The notes under the pieces were generated by a model that ran no database searches, was not told the DNA's origin, and saw nothing but the letters and a program-made list of their open reading frames with translations. Shown in pieces: positions 17,235 through 24,276 of a stretch of 64,000 bases of DNA. The position numbers and the translations under genes were made by a program. Numbering within the stretch: the first letter of the stretch is position 1; each line of letters opens with the position of its first letter. Source of the DNA: a virus; IMG/VR virus record IMGVR_UViG_3300037258_000358, positions 1-64,000 of that record; one strand, given 5' to 3'.

Positions 17235-18787
17235 ACCATTCTCCCCCTCGGTGGTGGCTCGCTGGACCGGACGGCGTTCCAGGCGATATCGATCCAGACC
17301 TTGGCCGAGCGCGACGTGCTGCCGGCGCGGACCTTCCCTGGGATGATCTCGAGTTCCTTGGACGAGCAGCGCCGGTCCCATTCGTACCAGGCCGCGTCGT
17401 CGGACTTGGCCGGCTCCTTCTCGCGCTGCGCATAGAAGGCGTCGCGGAAGGGAAAGATGATGGCGTCGGCGCAGTTCTCGATGATGCTGGAGTCGCGTAG
17501 GTCGCCCATCTGCGGTCGCTTGTCGTCGCGCCTGCGGTTTTCCCGGTTCAGGTGCGCAAGGGCCATGATGTGGATATCCAGGTCGTCGGCCACGCCCGCC
17601 AGGTCGATCACGATATTGGATTGCTCGCTGTAGCGGTCGCCGCGTTTGCCGTCTGGCCGCATCAGGGTGAGGTTGTCGAGGATCAGAAGGCCCGGCCGGA
17701 TCCCGGCGCGCGCCCATTTCGAAATGACCCGTCTGGCGATCGAGCGCAGGTTCGAGGGTTTCAGCCCGGAGCGTTTGAGCATCTCGATCGGCCACCCAGC
17801 GAAGATGTCCCGGGCGTGGCGGAGCATTCCTCTCTGTTCCGCGGTGACCGTCCGGTTTCGCATGGCCTGGAAGGTCGGGAAGTCGGGCCCGAAGAGCGCA
17901 TAGCCGATGTCGGCGAGGTGCCGGTGTGTCAGCTGCCCGACAGTCATTTCGCCGCTCAACTCGAGCACGCCGAATGGCTGACCCTCGCCGATGGATTTGA
18001 GATAGGCCTCGCCGGTCTCGAAGGCGTCCGTATGATAGATCTCGACCTCGCGCCACCACGCTGGGGCAGCGACCCGATTGGCAATCGAGCAGGCCAGGGC
18101 GCTCTTCCCCATACTCGAATCGCCGCCCATGATCGTCATCTCTTTGGGAAGCAGGAAGCCGATCTGAGTGTGAAGTGGCTCGATGCCGCAATGGGCGCCG
18201 ACAGGCTTCGACACGTCGTCGATATCGGCCAGGACGGCGTCTGCGGCTTCTTGGGCGCCAACAGGGGACAACCTGGGGTCGACGCGCGAGAGATCGGTGA
18301 TCTGGCGCTCGGCCTCTTCGATCAGGGCGTCCGTGGTGAGGCGTCCTGTCTCTCCCGTTTCCGGAGCTTGGGCCAGCCGGATGATATCCCTGGCCGTGGC
18401 GATCAGCGACCGGCGGATGGCGAGCCCCTGGATCAGCCGGGCGTAATGTTCGGCCTCCCGCGCGGGCGGCGCATGTTCGATGAGGGCCAGGAAGTATTTG
18501 CGGCCGCCCAGTTCCCTGTAGGCGGGATCGCGCCTGAGGGCCTCGCCCACCGAGATCGGCTCGACGGCGCCGCTGTCGGCGATTTCCTCGCATATCGTCG
18601 TGAACAGGCGACCATGGAACGGCTCGAAGAACGAGGCCGCGTCGAGCTGCGTCTCGAGTTCGTGCAGCGCGTCATTGTCGCAGAGCAGGATCCCGAGAAG
18701 GGATTGTTCGGCCTCGATGTTGGCGGGCTGCTCGTCATTCGCGACGTCCGGAGAGCTGCGAAGATCGAGCATGCTCATAAGCGCCAT
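17231..18787 (-). CDS. dnaB: DnaB-type replicative helicase
   Basis: 518 aa; ATG with GGAG 6 bp upstream. N-terminal DnaB domain (NIEAEQSLLGILLCDNDAL) at residues ~22-120, linker, then RecA-like core with Walker A GGDSSMGKSA (221-230), Walker B LLILDNLTLM and the ALAHLNRENRRRDDKRP loop typical of DnaB. It unwinds DNA at the fork and is loaded by the initiator encoded next. Between Walker A and the conserved LELSGEM motif is an extra ~30-residue segment (WWREVEIYHTDAFETGEAYL). Confidence 0.9.
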   Translation of the reverse strand: MALMSMLDLRSSPDVANDEQPANIEAEQSLLGILLCDNDALHELETQLDAASFFEPFHGRLFTTICEEIADSGAVEPISVGEALRRDPAYRELGGRKYFLALIEHAPPAREAEHYARLIQGLAIRRSLIATARDIIRLAQAPETGETGRLTTDALIEEAERQITDLSRVDPRLSPVGAQEAADAVLADIDDVSKPVGAHCGIEPLHTQIGFLLPKEMTIMGGDSSMGKSALACSIANRVAAPAWWREVEIYHTDAFETGEAYLKSIGEGQPFGVLELSGEMTVGQLTHRHLADIGYALFGPDFPTFQAMRNRTVTAEQRGMLRHARDIFAGWPIEMLKRSGLKPSNLRSIARRVISKWARAGIRPGLLILDNLTLMRPDGKRGDRYSEQSNIVIDLAGVADDLDIHIMALAHLNRENRRRDDKRPQMGDLRDSSIIENCADAIIFPFRDAFYAQREKEPAKSDDAAWYEWDRRCSSKELEIIPGKVRAGSTSRSAKVWIDIAWNAVRSSEPPPRGRMV

Positions 18788-19092
18788 GCTGTCTCCGCTT
18801 GGCAGTGCGGGCAGCCTCGGCTAGGGTGAATGAAGCCAAACAAGGCGGTCGCGTTCCCTCCGTGGCTGGTCCCTCCGGCTACGAGACGGGAGATAAGCCG
18901 ACAATCTTGGGCCGGGTGCGGAGTGTCGAGGCTCCCCCCGGCCGGCCGTCCTTCAATAGAACCGGGAATCAGGGCGACGCAAGGGCGCCATTCGCGCGCG
19001 AGCGAACGTCCGCGCCCAGACCTGGTTCCAAGACGCTAAATGTAGCGTGGGAGTGGGGATCCGAACCGCTAGGGGTGGTGGAGCACCGCTCG
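18788..19092. other. Leader region of the replication operon
   Basis: About 300 bp without a gene, between the terminator and the helicase start. It must hold the promoter of the - strand replication operon, but no strong match was found. It includes a 6-bp stem with AATG loop (ACGCTA/TAGCGT, 19033-19048) and GC palindromes. Confidence 0.4.
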
Positions 19093-19124
19093 AAAAAAAA
19101 CTGCGGCGGTTTTGATCACCGCCG
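19093..19124 (-). terminator. Rho-independent terminator
   Basis: On the - strand: stem CGGCGGT, loop GATCAAA, stem ACCGCCG, then CAG and eight T. It overlaps the stop of the HNH gene at 19116 and separates the small early genes from the helicase operon. Confidence 0.88.
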
Positions 19125-19604
19125 GCGCGGCCGGTTCTTGGCCTCGTCTGCTTTCTCCCTGGCCGTGAGGCGAAGAGCGCTCTTCAGAAGCGAACCGGGC
19201 GCAGGCCGAGTCGGGCCGAACTGGACCGCGTAGCGCGACGGCGCCGGGCGAGTGGGCGCTGCAGGTTTGGGCGTCTTCGGACGTTTCGACATCGGCGCGC
19301 CTTTCAGCTTGCGACCGCTGCGGATCTTCGATGGCTTGCGAGGGGCGAACGCCGCTTTCTTCCAGAGCGCCTTGATATGCGAGCGCACGGCCGCGTCCTT
19401 CGACGTCTTGGCCTTGTGGCACGGGATGCAGAGCGGCCTGCACGCCTCGTCAGTGTCGGGTCCCCCGACCCAGAGGCTCGAGTCGTGATCTATCTCGAAG
19501 GCGCCTTCGATCTTTTTGCCGCAGGCGCACCTGCCGTCATAGGCCAGGAAGATTCGGGCGCGCCTGGCGGCGTCCATGGGGCCGCGCGGGGTGGCGCCTG
19601 TCAT
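19116..19604 (-). CDS. HNH endonuclease
   Basis: 162 aa. GRCACGKKIEG.FEIDHDSSLWVGG...C.PLCIPCHKAKTSKD is an HNH core with zinc-binding Cys pairs. The C-terminal 60 residues are Lys/Pro/Arg-rich and probably DNA-binding. Small HNH nucleases of this sort can assist packaging or act as mobile nucleases. ATG overlaps the previous stop (ATGA). Confidence 0.75.
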   Translation of the reverse strand: MTGATPRGPMDAARRARIFLAYDGRCACGKKIEGAFEIDHDSSLWVGGPDTDEACRPLCIPCHKAKTSKDAAVRSHIKALWKKAAFAPRKPSKIRSGRKLKGAPMSKRPKTPKPAAPTRPAPSRYAVQFGPTRPAPGSLLKSALRLTAREKADEAKNRPRRR

Positions 19605-19762
19605 CGCCCCCTGACCTTCAGCGCCCGATCGATCAACTCAGCGACGGCGGCCGTGATCGTGACGCCGCTTTCCCTGGCGTAGGCCCTGAGCCGGTCGCCC
19701 AGATCGCGTGGGATCCGCATCGGGATGTTGTCTACCTCGTAAGGCGTCTTGGGTCTGGCCAT
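19601..19762 (-). CDS. Ribbon-helix-helix protein
   Basis: 53 aa. NIPMRIPRDLGDRLRAYARE followed by SGVTITAAVAELIDRAL is the Arc/CopG beta-alpha-alpha pattern. Start ATG overlaps the upstream stop by one base (TGATG). Likely a small transcriptional repressor. Confidence 0.7.
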   Translation of the reverse strand: MARPKTPYEVDNIPMRIPRDLGDRLRAYARESGVTITAAVAELIDRALKVRGR

Positions 19763-20094
19763 CAGTCCGGCTTGCCAGCTAGGCCGCAATAGCCGCCAGC
19801 GGGAAGGGGTGCCTTGATCTCGACATAGCCGTTTTCGTCCGGCTCCGAGTTGGTGACGGACCAGCCCTTCCAATGATCGAAAAGCACGTTGGGATGGACG
19901 CGCTGCGGCCCCATCACTTCATCTGTTCGCCACGCCATGCAGTCGGAGCCGATGCAGCGCGGCGCGCCCTCCATTGCCATATGGAGCGGCGGCCGATTGA
20001 CGGCCACCGTGAAAATATCACCATCTGCAGTGCGCGCTTTGCCCGGCTGCCGCGCGAACGGACACCATTTGGTCTTAGCTTCGTCTTCGGTCAT
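19762..20094 (-). CDS. Conserved phage protein with Cys motifs
   Basis: 110 aa. Begins MTEDEAKTKWCPFAR and contains CIGSDCMAWR and GYCGLAGKP, a pattern recalled from many phage hypothetical proteins; four Cys may bind zinc. Function unknown. Translationally coupled to both neighbours. Confidence 0.65.
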   Translation of the reverse strand: MTEDEAKTKWCPFARQPGKARTADGDIFTVAVNRPPLHMAMEGAPRCIGSDCMAWRTDEVMGPQRVHPNVLFDHWKGWSVTNSEPDENGYVEIKAPLPAGGYCGLAGKPD

Positions 20095-20324
20095 GGGCGT
20101 TTCCTTTGGCGTTGAAACTGGCGCGCCTGAATGCGAGCTGTGATCAGTTGCGCGGCCAGCTCGCACGCAGCCAGGGCGTGCGGCCAATCGTCATGCTTGA
20201 TGCAGGTATCGAGCGCGCGCTGATAGACGCCAAGTGTGTTCCTTTGCGCGGCGTCGTCTAGACGCGCCGTCCGGTAATAGACGGCGCCCTGGCTGGAGGA
20301 ATAGACGCGCTGCTCAGTCATCAT
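20091..20324 (-). CDS. Hypothetical helical protein, 77 aa
   Basis: Two adjacent ATGs (20324, 20321). A helical, Ala/Gln/Arg-rich protein with a basic end (FQRQRKRP); no known motif. Overlaps the downstream gene by ATGA. Confidence 0.55.
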   Translation of the reverse strand: MMTEQRVYSSSQGAVYYRTARLDDAAQRNTLGVYQRALDTCIKHDDWPHALAACELAAQLITARIQARQFQRQRKRP

Positions 20325-20481
20325 CGTGGCCGCTGGGAAGCGGACGGCCAGTCTGGCCGATCCATGCGATACGGAACACCTCCGAGATATCGAAATCGTC
20401 AAAGGCAGCCTCGACCGGCGAGCGGTCCGACAAGGCGTCGACGCCTTGCGCAAGACGGGCGAAGAATTCGCAATCGGGCAT
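20314..20481 (-). CDS. Hypothetical acidic protein, 55 aa
   Basis: A short frame with a good AGGAGA site 7 bp before ATG 20481. Starts MPDCEFFARLAQGVDALSDR and ends in Asp residues. It fills an otherwise empty gap, has GC-rich third positions and overlaps the next start by about 10 bp. A hairpin of the leader family lies at 20505-20518. Confidence 0.55.
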   Translation of the reverse strand: MPDCEFFARLAQGVDALSDRSPVEAAFDDFDISEVFRIAWIGQTGRPLPSGHDDD

Positions 20482-20504
20482 TTGGGAGTCTCCTGGTTAA
20501 GGGC

Positions 20505-20518
20505 GCGCCAAGTGGCGC
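20505..20518 (-). other. Leader hairpin, copy c
   Basis: GCGCCA-AG-TGGCGC, located 24-37 bp upstream of ATG 20481. Same family as the hairpins at 20915, 22052, 22536 and 22856. Confidence 0.55.
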
Positions 20519-20522
20519 TAGC

Positions 20523-20891
20523 CTAGCGGCGCATTCGGCGGAAGTTTTCGGCGTTTCGCTCTTCGATGGCGACGAGCTGAGCCTCGACGTCCGGCTGAGC
20601 CAGATAGTCGGCCCGTTGCTGGTTCTCGCGGATCGCCGCCGTGAGCCGATCAGCGAGAGCGGCCTCGTCAGTCGTGATCGAGAACACATGCGAATAGGTC
20701 TGGAAATTGCCGAAGAAATGGACTGTGCCGGGCACAAAGGCAGCCTTCCCGTCGAATCCTTCGGGATCGAGGCTGACGAAGTTGCCGTAGCGCTCAAAGG
20801 TCCGGTCGAGCGGGTCGCTGGCCAGCCGATCAAACAGCGCCTCGATGGGAAGAGTGCGTCCTCCGCCATTCGAGTTGATAATCGTCGTCAT
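20523..20891 (-). CDS. Hypothetical protein, 122 aa
   Basis: ATG preceded by AAGGAAA. Contains GNFVSLDPEGFDGKAAFVPG and a C-terminal helix rich in Glu/Arg/Asn. No family recognised. It has its own promoter-hairpin leader (20912-20964). Confidence 0.6.
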   Translation of the reverse strand: MTTIINSNGGGRTLPIEALFDRLASDPLDRTFERYGNFVSLDPEGFDGKAAFVPGTVHFFGNFQTYSHVFSITTDEAALADRLTAAIRENQQRADYLAQPDVEAQLVAIEERNAENFRRMRR

Positions 20892-20911
20892 TTGTCGGTT
20901 TCCTTCTAAGA

Positions 20912-20964
20912 GGCGCGCCTGAGGCGCTGACAGTTATTGATATCAAATTGATCGAGCCATGCAA
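20912..20964 (-). promoter_or_regulatory. Promoter with 5'-terminal hairpin, copy a
   Basis: On the - strand: TTGCAT (20959-20964), 16 bp, TATCAA (20937-20942), 7 bp, then CAGCGCC-TCA-GGCGCGCC; the hairpin stem is 20915-20927. The transcript would start at or next to the hairpin. Same geometry as 22050-22102. Confidence 0.55.
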
Positions 20965-20969
20965 GTCTT

Positions 20970-21188
20970 TTATGCGCACTCGCCGTCGTTAAATCCTTCC
21001 GGGCGAAAGCCGGTCTCGAGCGCCTCGATAGCGACGCTGATCGGCCCGGAGATCGGCCGGCGATCACGTTCCATCTCGCGCACGAGCTGGGCGCCGCGGC
21101 CGGTCAGCCGCAGTGCATCGGCAAGCAAGCCCTGCGACCAGCCGAGACGATGCCTGGCGGCTATCAGGTCGGATCCAGTCTGGATCAT
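20970..21188 (-). CDS. XRE-family HTH protein
   Basis: 72 aa: LIAARHRLGWSQGLLADALR then GRGAQLVREMERDRRPI is a Cro/CI-type helix-turn-helix. AGGAG lies 6 bp before the ATG. It has its own candidate promoter at 21220-21249. Probable regulator of the small early genes. Confidence 0.7.
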   Translation of the reverse strand: MIQTGSDLIAARHRLGWSQGLLADALRLTGRGAQLVREMERDRRPISGPISVAIEALETGFRPEGFNDGECA

Positions 21189-21219
21189 CGGGACTCCTCA
21201 GGTGATCTTGCGCGCGGGC

Positions 21220-21249
21220 ATTATGCGCGCGTGCGCGGCCGAGGGACAA
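21220..21249 (-). promoter_or_regulatory. Promoter candidate for XRE gene
   Basis: On the - strand TTGTCC (21244-21249), 18 bp, CATAAT (21220-21225). A GCGCGC inverted repeat overlaps the -10 region and could be an operator or leader hairpin. Confidence 0.5.
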
Positions 21250-21264
21250 CGGCAGAATTTACAG

Positions 21265-21453
21265 TCACCATTTCGGGCTCAGGTTGATCGCGCCAGCTGG
21301 CCACCGGGCGTTCAAGCGGGCGACAGCTTCGCGCTGGCCCACGTTCACCGGCTGGCCAGACTGGACGGTCAGCTTTGGCGTCGAGGCCTGCCAGCCCGCG
21401 TTCTGGATCGACTGGCGCGCATAGTCGTCGACAAAGTAAGGCGCGCCTCTCAC
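21265..21453 (-). CDS. Hypothetical protein, 62 aa
   Basis: Starts with GTG overlapping the upstream stop (GTGA). Contains a Gln/Val/Ala/Arg-rich middle and ends in AGAINLSPKW. Function unknown. Confidence 0.55.
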   Translation of the reverse strand: MRGAPYFVDDYARQSIQNAGWQASTPKLTVQSGQPVNVGQREAVARLNARWPAGAINLSPKW

Positions 21454-21677
21454 GAGATGGCCCGCGGCAACACGGGATGCGTTTGCGCCCACGGGGCAGC
21501 TTGCCCATAGGGCACGACATCGCCGCCCCAGACCTTGCCGACCGCCCGCGATCTCGCGCAGGCGGTCTTGCCGGCCGCATAGGCGGAATCGACGTCCGCC
21601 GCCTCAACGTCCCCGGACCATGCGCTCGCGCGGCCTCTCGGGGTTCCGTACTGAATCGTCACATGAAAGCGCGACAT
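21450..21677 (-). CDS. Hypothetical protein, 75 aa
   Basis: ATG with AGGAG 9 bp upstream. Starts MSRFHVTIQYGTPRGRASAW followed by a DVEAADVDSAYAAGK helix, the pattern of small phage proteins with a beta-hairpin then helix. A leader hairpin (GGCGTTC/GAAC-CGCC) is at 21700-21718. Confidence 0.55.
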   Translation of the reverse strand: MSRFHVTIQYGTPRGRASAWSGDVEAADVDSAYAAGKTACARSRAVGKVWGGDVVPYGQAAPWAQTHPVLPRAIS

Positions 21678-21785
21678 CGGTTCGACTCCTGTTAGGTCTG
21701 GCGTTCAAGGGAACCGCCGGCCCGGGGGTGCTAGGTCAAAGTGACCGGGCCAGCGGCTCTTTTCAGCGTCAGACTCCTTTGCTGG

Positions 21786-22028
21786 CTAGGTGGAAAGGGC
21801 GGATTCGGTTCGCGCCAGATAGCAGCGGGCGAGCGCATAGGCTGTCCGGTCGGCGCAATCCCAGGCCTGCGTCCGGCGCACATGAAGTTGCGACGGCGTC
21901 TGGCTTTCCCACCATGAGCGCTCGGCTCTGGCGAAAGCCGGGCTCAGGGATTCGGTAAGCGACTGGAACGCCGCGATATCGGCGTCAGTCGGAACCTTAT
22001 TCCAGTGGAACTCGAGGGGCGTGGTCAT
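21786..22028 (-). CDS. Hypothetical protein, 80 aa
   Basis: Starts MTTPLEFHWNKVPTDADIAA; helical and Trp-rich, no known motif. Led by promoter-hairpin copy b. Confidence 0.6.
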   Translation of the reverse strand: MTTPLEFHWNKVPTDADIAAFQSLTESLSPAFARAERSWWESQTPSQLHVRRTQAWDCADRTAYALARCYLARTESALST

Positions 22029-22049
22029 TGATCGGATCTCCGGATCAAG

Positions 22050-22102
22050 GCGCGCCACTGGCGCTGATGGATTATTGATATCAGAAACGAGCGAACGCGC
22101 AA
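22050..22102 (-). promoter_or_regulatory. Promoter with 5'-terminal hairpin, copy b
   Basis: On the - strand: TTGCGC (22097-22102), 16 bp, TATCAA (22075-22080), 7 bp, TCAGCGCC-AGT-GGCGCGCC (stem 22052-22064). Spacing is identical to copy a at 20912-20964. Confidence 0.55.
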
Positions 22103-22108
22103 GCCTTT

Positions 22109-22231
22109 TCAGGTCAGCGTCTGGAGGAAAGCTGCGAGCGCGTCGACGTTCGCCATGGCATGGCCCAGCCAGTGGAGCGCCCAAAGGGCCGCGGCGATGG
22201 AAAGGCCTGCGGGAATGAGGCGAGAGATCAC
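22109..22231 (-). CDS. Small one-TM protein, 40 aa
   Basis: GTG start overlaps the upstream stop (GTGA). Residues 5-25 (LIPAGLSIAAALWALHWLGH) form one hydrophobic helix. Short phage membrane peptide of unknown role. Confidence 0.5.
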   Translation of the reverse strand: MISRLIPAGLSIAAALWALHWLGHAMANVDALAAFLQTLT

Positions 22232-22512
22232 GGCGCCAACTCAGCGCGAGCTGTCGCCGCGTCGTCTTCGCATCCGCAATCGAATTGTGACCAGACACCG
22301 GCCATCTGGCGCTTGGCGCGCTGGACAGCCAGATCCGCGACAGAGGCGCGCAAGGCGACGTCGACCGGCTGGCCATGATCGAGCCGGTCCAGAAGCAAAT
22401 CCTCCAGCTCGATCCAGTAGCCGAGCGGCCGCGGCGACTGTGACCGCGCATAACGGCCAAGCAAGCGCCACGCGACATAGTCGAGATTGGGAGTCGTGGA
22501 TCGAATGGTCAT
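22228..22512 (-). CDS. Hypothetical protein, 94 aa
   Basis: Starts MTIRSTTPNLDYVAWRLLGR; contains a GYWIELEDLLLDRLDHGQPV helical segment and ends with FDCGCEDDAATARAEL. Leader hairpin d (22536-22548) precedes it. Confidence 0.6.
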   Translation of the reverse strand: MTIRSTTPNLDYVAWRLLGRYARSQSPRPLGYWIELEDLLLDRLDHGQPVDVALRASVADLAVQRAKRQMAGVWSQFDCGCEDDAATARAELAP

Positions 22513-22535
22513 GGTCTGGGGTCCTCGTGAAAGGC

Positions 22536-22548
22536 GAGCCTGAGGCTC
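22536..22548 (-). other. Leader hairpin, copy d
   Basis: GAGCC-TCA-GGCTC on the - strand, overlapping the stop of the upstream gene. Stem bases differ from copies a-c in a compensatory way (A-T for C-G). Confidence 0.55.
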
Positions 22549-22837
22549 AGAAACGATTGAGGCGAACGCGGCGTGAAACGTAGCGGCCGGGCGACGTCCG
22601 GTCATACCCGGACAGAATGGCGAAGCCTTCCTCAGCATCGCCGGCGGCGAAAGCCTCTGCGGCGCACTCGGCTCGATGCTCGGCCTGAGACGCATAGAGG
22701 TCAGCCTCGCGACGTGAACGCTCAGCGATGCGCTTCGCCTTGTCAGCTTCCTTGTCTACGCCATAGGCGACGCCAGATGCACATTGCGTCACGCCGCGCG
22801 AGGCGAGGAAAGCGGCGATTTCGTCTCTGTCGGACAT
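22547..22837 (-). CDS. Hypothetical protein, 96 aa, first gene of its operon
   Basis: Starts MSDRDEIAAFLASRGVTQCA; charged helical middle with Lys/Arg/Glu/Ala repeats (KEADKAKRIAERSRREADLY), ends in an Arg-rich tail. Function unknown. Confidence 0.6.
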   Translation of the reverse strand: MSDRDEIAAFLASRGVTQCASGVAYGVDKEADKAKRIAERSRREADLYASQAEHRAECAAEAFAAGDAEEGFAILSGYDRTSPGRYVSRRVRLNRF

Positions 22838-22855
22838 CGGTCTGATCCCTGGGGC

Positions 22856-22868
22856 GAGCCTGCGGCTC
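22856..22868 (-). other. Leader hairpin, copy e
   Basis: GAGCC-GCA-GGCTC on the - strand, 7 bp after the -10 of the promoter at 22878-22907, followed by GCC as in the other copies. Confidence 0.55.
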
Positions 22869-22877
22869 TGACAGATG

Positions 22878-22907
22878 ATTAGTCGCAAATTTCGCAGGGA
22901 AGGTCAA
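22878..22907 (-). promoter_or_regulatory. Early promoter with an initiator iteron in its spacer
   Basis: On the - strand TTGACC (22902-22907), 18 bp, ACTAAT (22878-22883). The spacer contains CGCAAATTTCGCAG (22884-22897), identical to the fourth iteron of the origin, so the replication initiator could block this promoter. Confidence 0.5.
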
Positions 22908-22993
22908 GTCTATTCGGCAGGAAGTGCACCGCGCACCGAGCCATGCAAGAGGAAGAGACCGCGCGCGAGCGGAAGATATCAAGCCCGGTGCGC

Positions 22994-23066
22994 GGTAATA
23001 CCAATATCGGCCGGTAATACGGAAACTGAGCGGGTAATACCTTGCGCTGAGCGCCAATGGTAATAC
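22994..23066 (+). repeat. Four GGTAATAC direct repeats
   Basis: Identical 8-mers at 22994, 23013, 23033 and 23059 (spacing 19, 20, 26 bp), ending 9 bp before the RHH start codon. They are candidate operator or centromere-like sites for the RHH protein. Confidence 0.65.
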
Positions 23067-23075
23067 GCTGCGCGG

Positions 23076-23444
23076 ATGTCAAAGGTCGTCAAATCGTTCA
23101 AGGTCGATTCCGCCGCTTGGTCGGCGTTCGCTGAGGCTTGCCAGAAGCAGGGTCGGGCACCGTCCGCAGTTATCGCGGCCTTTGTGGAAAAGCGGCCAGT
23201 CGCGACGAAAGCGGCATCGGCGGATTCGGCGTCGCCGCCTGCGGCGTCGCCAGCACAGAAACCGGCCGCACCGCCCAAGCCAGCGGCAGCGCCAGGCCGG
23301 ACGGTCACGGTCGCCCAGCCGACGCCTGCAGGATCCACACGAGCGATGGCTCAGCCTCGCGCCAATCCACCGCGCACGGTCGACGCGGCGACGCTGGCCA
23401 GCATGCCGATGTGGCAACGCAAGATCTTCGGTCACGTCGACTGA
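23076..23444 (+). CDS. Ribbon-helix-helix protein with Pro/Ala-rich tail
   Basis: 122 aa. KSFKVDSAAWSAFAEACQKQ and GRAPSAVIAAFVEK fit an RHH fold. The rest is a disordered Ala/Pro linker ending in a conserved-looking TLASMPMWQRKIFGHVD segment that may bind a partner. The four repeats just upstream point to autoregulation or a partition-like role with the ParB-like gene that follows. Confidence 0.6.
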   Translation: MSKVVKSFKVDSAAWSAFAEACQKQGRAPSAVIAAFVEKRPVATKAASADSASPPAASPAQKPAAPPKPAAAPGRTVTVAQPTPAGSTRAMAQPRANPPRTVDAATLASMPMWQRKIFGHVD

Positions 23445-23455
23445 GACACAGACCG

Positions 23456-23475
23456 CGTGCAAACATAGTTGCATG
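23456..23475. promoter_or_regulatory. Inverted-repeat operator shared with terminase promoter region
   Basis: CGTGCAA-ACATAG-TTGCATG; 16 of 20 positions match CGTGCAA-CCATAT-TTGCACG at 42211-42230. Lies 30 bp before the ParB-like start. Confidence 0.5.
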
Positions 23476-23504
23476 ACGCTCGACCCCGTGCGACGCTGAT
23501 CGCC

Positions 23505-24104
23505 ATGGTTGACTCGACGCAATCCTGGCCCGCGCTACACGTGCGCAAGGTCGCAGTCGGCGAGCTGACCGCATCCCCGGACAATGCCAGGCGGCATGAC
23601 GAGTCGCAGCTGGCGCGGATCGCCGCGTCCATAGAGCGCTATGGGTTCACCGCCCCGATCCTGGCTGACGAGTCGGGCGTGGTGATCGCCGGCCATGCGC
23701 GCCTGGCGGCCGCGTTGCGCCTGGGACTGGACAGCGTTCCCGTCGCCTACGCCACAGGCTGGACCGACGAACAACGCCGGGCATACGCGCTGGCTGACAA
23801 TCGCCTCGCCGAACTCAGCTCATGGGATGAGGCGACGCTCGCGACAGAGCTCGCAGCGCTGGCCTCGCTCGGCGAAGACCTCGCATCCATCGGCTTCGAT
23901 GCGGAAGACCTCTCACGCCTCACGGGAGACGCCGGTAGCGAGGCTCAGTTTACTGAGATCGCTACCCACCCCATAGGCGACCGATTTTGGCTCTCCATCC
24001 GCGGCCCAATTTCCTTGCAGAGCCTCTTTCTGTCGGCGTTCAAGGCAGCCGCTGCGGGCAATCCGGACATTGAGATCGACATTGGGAGCGTTCAGCTTGA
24101 GTAG
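23505..24104 (+). CDS. ParB/sulfiredoxin-fold nuclease-like protein
   Basis: 199 aa from ATG 23505. Residues 20-110 follow the ParB N-terminal pattern: NARRHDESQLARIAASIERY, then G(H)ARLAAA in VVIAGHARLAAALRLGLDSV and ..ALADNRLAELSSWD. In phages this domain is often fused to a DNA methyltransferase; here the methyltransferase half is absent and an unrelated ~70-residue tail follows. It may be a stand-alone ParB-like regulator or a remnant of the fusion. No ParA gene was seen nearby. Confidence 0.7.
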   Translation: MVDSTQSWPALHVRKVAVGELTASPDNARRHDESQLARIAASIERYGFTAPILADESGVVIAGHARLAAALRLGLDSVPVAYATGWTDEQRRAYALADNRLAELSSWDEATLATELAALASLGEDLASIGFDAEDLSRLTGDAGSEAQFTEIATHPIGDRFWLSIRGPISLQSLFLSAFKAAAAGNPDIEIDIGSVQLE

Positions 24105-24171
24105 GTCCAGGGATGGCGCCGACCTCGATTCCAAGGAGGGGGCCGCCCTTCATGTGAACGGGGGAGGGGGT

Positions 24172-24187
24172 ATGGTCCCAAAAATCG
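24172..24187 (+). pseudogene. 5' stub of the gene interrupted by the transposon
   Basis: ATG 24172 follows a GGAGG site. Reading continues for five codons and then hits the transposon end. Joining this stub to base 28110 restores one open frame into the 3' part beginning near 28133. Confidence 0.55.
24180..24187. repeat. Target site duplication, left copy
   Basis: AAAAATCG, repeated exactly at 28102-28109. Confidence 0.9.
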
Positions 24188-24213
24188 CGGTATTATGGCG
24201 CAAACGCCGGAAG
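24188..24213 (+). repeat. Left terminal inverted repeat
   Basis: 26 bp, perfect reverse complement of 28076-28101; identity stops right after. Confidence 0.92.
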
Positions 24214-24276
24214 CGGAATCCGGCCCTCCGCGCCATGTCTCCAGGGAACGATCCTAGGAGGCGCGCCGTGAGGGCG

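Noticed and set aside
17552-18829. 425-codon frame antisense to the helicase
   Set aside because: No family features and inconsistent with surrounding gene layout.
19050-19090. tRNA-like T-arm (GGTTCGGATCC) on the - strand
   Set aside because: T-loop lacks the conserved A58 equivalent, stems do not pair and no acceptor stem or anticodon arm was found.
24156-24236. 27-codon ORF just inside the left transposon end (- strand)
   Set aside because: Short, Arg/Pro-rich, lies across the inverted repeat; no support.
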